A stretch of DNA of 64,000 nucleotides, taken from assembly GCA_963734015.1 (NCBI GenBank), contig CAVTFG010000019.1, forward strand, positions 186,001-250,000. The letters run 5' to 3'. The DNA is from JALZKA01 sp963734015 (GTDB lineage Bacteria > Actinomycetota > Thermoleophilia > Solirubrobacterales > 70-9). The translations under genes and the position numbers were made by a program. The notes beneath the pieces were generated by a model. It had not been told where the DNA came from. It searched no databases and worked only from the letters and a program-made list of their open reading frames with translations. Shown piece after piece: positions 62,666-64,000 of this stretch. The first letter of the stretch is position 1. Each line of letters starts with the position of its first letter.

Positions 62666-64000
62666 CCCTCCCCCGGCGAGCGAGCCGCCGACGGGCCGAT
62701 GTGGTCAGCCGGCACTTTCACCTGCTCGACCTCGCCCGCCTCGAGATCGATCATGAGCTCGCGGGGATGAAGCAGGGGGAGGCGTTCCCCGCCGATGCAG
62801 CCCAGGATCATCCGAAACGTGTTCACGGCGAGGTCGGCGCGAGCGCTTTCCGGCGCACAGGAGGCAGGCAGCCGCTGTGCGTTCATGATCGCGAAGCGCG
62901 CGTCGAGCTCCGGCTGCGACCAGTCGCTCAGCGGGCGGTGGAACTCGATGCCGAACTTTGGGCCGTGGTCCCCTTGGATGACGATGATCGCGTCTGGATC
63001 CTCGGCTTCGATCTCGTCGATCGCACGGAGGAGGCTGCGGTTGACGCATTCGATCGCCTGCCGGTACTGCTCGCCTCCCTCCCCCGCCGCGTCGCCCCAG
63101 TAGTCGATCTCGGGCGCGGTGAGGTCGTCGCGCAGCGCGCAGCCTTCGAGGTAGCGGTAGGGCGGGTGCGGCGTGAGCAGATGGGCATAGGTGAAGAGCG
63201 GTTTCCCTGAGCGCGCGGTTGTGACCTCGTCGACGACGTCCTCCGGCGAGAGGTAGCCGCGCAGCGGGCTGACGTGGATGCCGAGCGCCGGCAGCACCGT
63301 CGCGAACGGCGTCGCCCCGAGGATCGCGACCTCGCGTTCGCCGCCGACGCCCTCAACTTCCCCGGCATGCGGCTCGATGCAGAGATCGACCTGCTCACCG
63401 CAGTCGAAGGACGAGTAGTCGGTGGCGAACGCGAACTCGTACCCGAGGCGATGGAAGGCGTCCACGACCTCGTTGTCGCCCTCGACCGCGTCCAGGAACG
63501 GGGTGTGGTCCTCGAGTTCCCCGGGCACAGCCGGATAGTCCATCGAAAGGGTCGAAGCGAGCGAGAGAAACGTGACCGGGTACGCGGCGACCGCTTCGTC
63601 GTGGATCTGGAAGTTGCGCCGCGTCAGGGCTTCGAGGAAGCGGGCATTGTCGAAGCCGATCGTCTGCTCGAGCTGGTCGGCGCGGCCGTAGCCATCCAGA
63701 AGGAAGAAGTAGACGTCGGGTGATCGCTCGGGAGGGCTTGACGATTCCACCGGTGTGTCGCCGGCATTGAGATCGGGAGCCGCTGTTGTGGCTCTGAAGA
63801 ACGTGTAGTCGACGACCGGCAGCGCCAGGAGCAGGGCTCCCGCCAGGACCGCGTAGCTCCAGGCCAGAGCGTGACGGGAGAGGCGAATCGCGAGCATCAC
63901 CGCCGCAGCGAACAGCGCCAGCCAAATCGCGACGGCGGCAGGATCGCCCTCGAGCCCAGCGAGCTCAGCCATGGAGTGCGCGAGCTGGAACTGGAAGAGG
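62662..64000 (-). CDS. Sulfatase-like membrane hydrolase, 5' end beyond window
   Basis: At least 436 residues are visible, and the frame stays open to the window edge, so the N-terminus is missing. Two or more membrane helices (VAIWLALFAAAVMLAIRL, WSYAVLAGALLLALPVV) precede an extracellular alkaline-phosphatase-fold domain: VYFFLLDGYGRADQL, HLLTPHPPY and VIQGDHGPKFG carry metal-site residues. No sulfatase Cys/Ser signature (CxPxR) is visible. Such enzymes transfer or cleave phosphoglycerol or phosphoethanolamine on surface glycans. Confidence 0.82.
   Translation of the reverse strand, partial: LFQFQLAHSMAELAGLEGDPAAVAIWLALFAAAVMLAIRLSRHALAWSYAVLAGALLLALPVVDYTFFRATTAAPDLNAGDTPVESSSPPERSPDVYFFLLDGYGRADQLEQTIGFDNARFLEALTRRNFQIHDEAVAAYPVTFLSLASTLSMDYPAVPGELEDHTPFLDAVEGDNEVVDAFHRLGYEFAFATDYSSFDCGEQVDLCIEPHAGEVEGVGGEREVAILGATPFATVLPALGIHVSPLRGYLSPEDVVDEVTTARSGKPLFTYAHLLTPHPPYRYLEGCALRDDLTAPEIDYWGDAAGEGGEQYRQAIECVNRSLLRAIDEIEAEDPDAIIVIQGDHGPKFGIEFHRPLSDWSQPELDARFAIMNAQRLPASCAPESARADLAVNTFRMILGCIGGERLPLLHPRELMIDLEAGEVEQVKVPADHIGPSAARSPGEG

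Overview
The window is GC-rich throughout, and its genes overlap or abut so tightly that no gene-free stretch exceeds about 300 bases. Gene content points to a high-GC actinobacterium: an acyl-CoA carboxylase epsilon-like subunit, a holin-IV/phosphodiesterase fusion, a siroheme ferredoxin-type sulfite reductase, a three-helix/ArsC fusion and a dodecin. A Thermoleophilia-like soil lineage is my best guess; this is inference from gene content, not a marker-gene placement. No insertion sequence, prophage or CRISPR array was seen.

Layout. 1-6.5 kb: a HAD hydrolase, a phosphotransferase and an acyl-CoA dehydrogenase that match the three domains of animal ACAD10, then a TauE/SafE transporter, an Rrf2 regulator, a PHP phosphoesterase and small genes. 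6.6-11.7 kb: sulfate assimilation operon sir-cysH-sat-cysC, read leftwards, with a palindromic operator in its promoter. 11.7-25.5 kb: dodecin, carboxylase epsilon, ornithine cyclodeaminase-like enzyme, a secreted RTX-type protein divergent from an ECF sigma/anti-sigma pair, carboxyltransferase (accD-like), cyclic-di-GMP-type genes, a secreted galactose-oxidase-like protein with RTX repeats, and the large subunit of an acyl-CoA mutase. 25.5-34.7 kb: ATP-grasp enzyme, UDP-xylose synthase with two glycosyltransferases, arsenic genes (arsR-arsM divergent from arsC), a GH26-like enzyme and an MFS carrier. 34.7-47 kb: two tRNA-Ser genes, sugar-lactone oxidase, homoserine dehydrogenase, DUF445, a PLP enzyme, a nucleotidyltransferase/deacetylase pair, L,D-transpeptidase, membrane proteins and an MBL hydrolase. 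47-58.5 kb: zwf divergent from an overlapping operon gnd-pgl-tkt-tal-pgi-HAD-GH15-ROK kinase, which links glucan/trehalose hydrolysis and glucose phosphorylation to the pentose phosphate pathway. 58.5-64 kb: circularly permuted ATP-grasp, class I glutamine amidotransferase, M3 peptidase and a sulfatase-like membrane enzyme cut by the window end.

Four cross-window patterns matter. (1) Many first genes of transcripts have a TANNNT -10 element only 6-10 bases before the start codon, implying leaderless mRNAs, while internal genes use stop/start overlaps. (2) Two internal genes (pgl, GH15) appear to start at CTG inside a CTGA overlap with the preceding stop. (3) Three convergent gene pairs end in one shared CTAG. 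(4) At least seven genes carry apparent single-base indels, mostly in G/C runs; removing them restores full-length family proteins, so assembly error must be excluded before calling pseudogenes.
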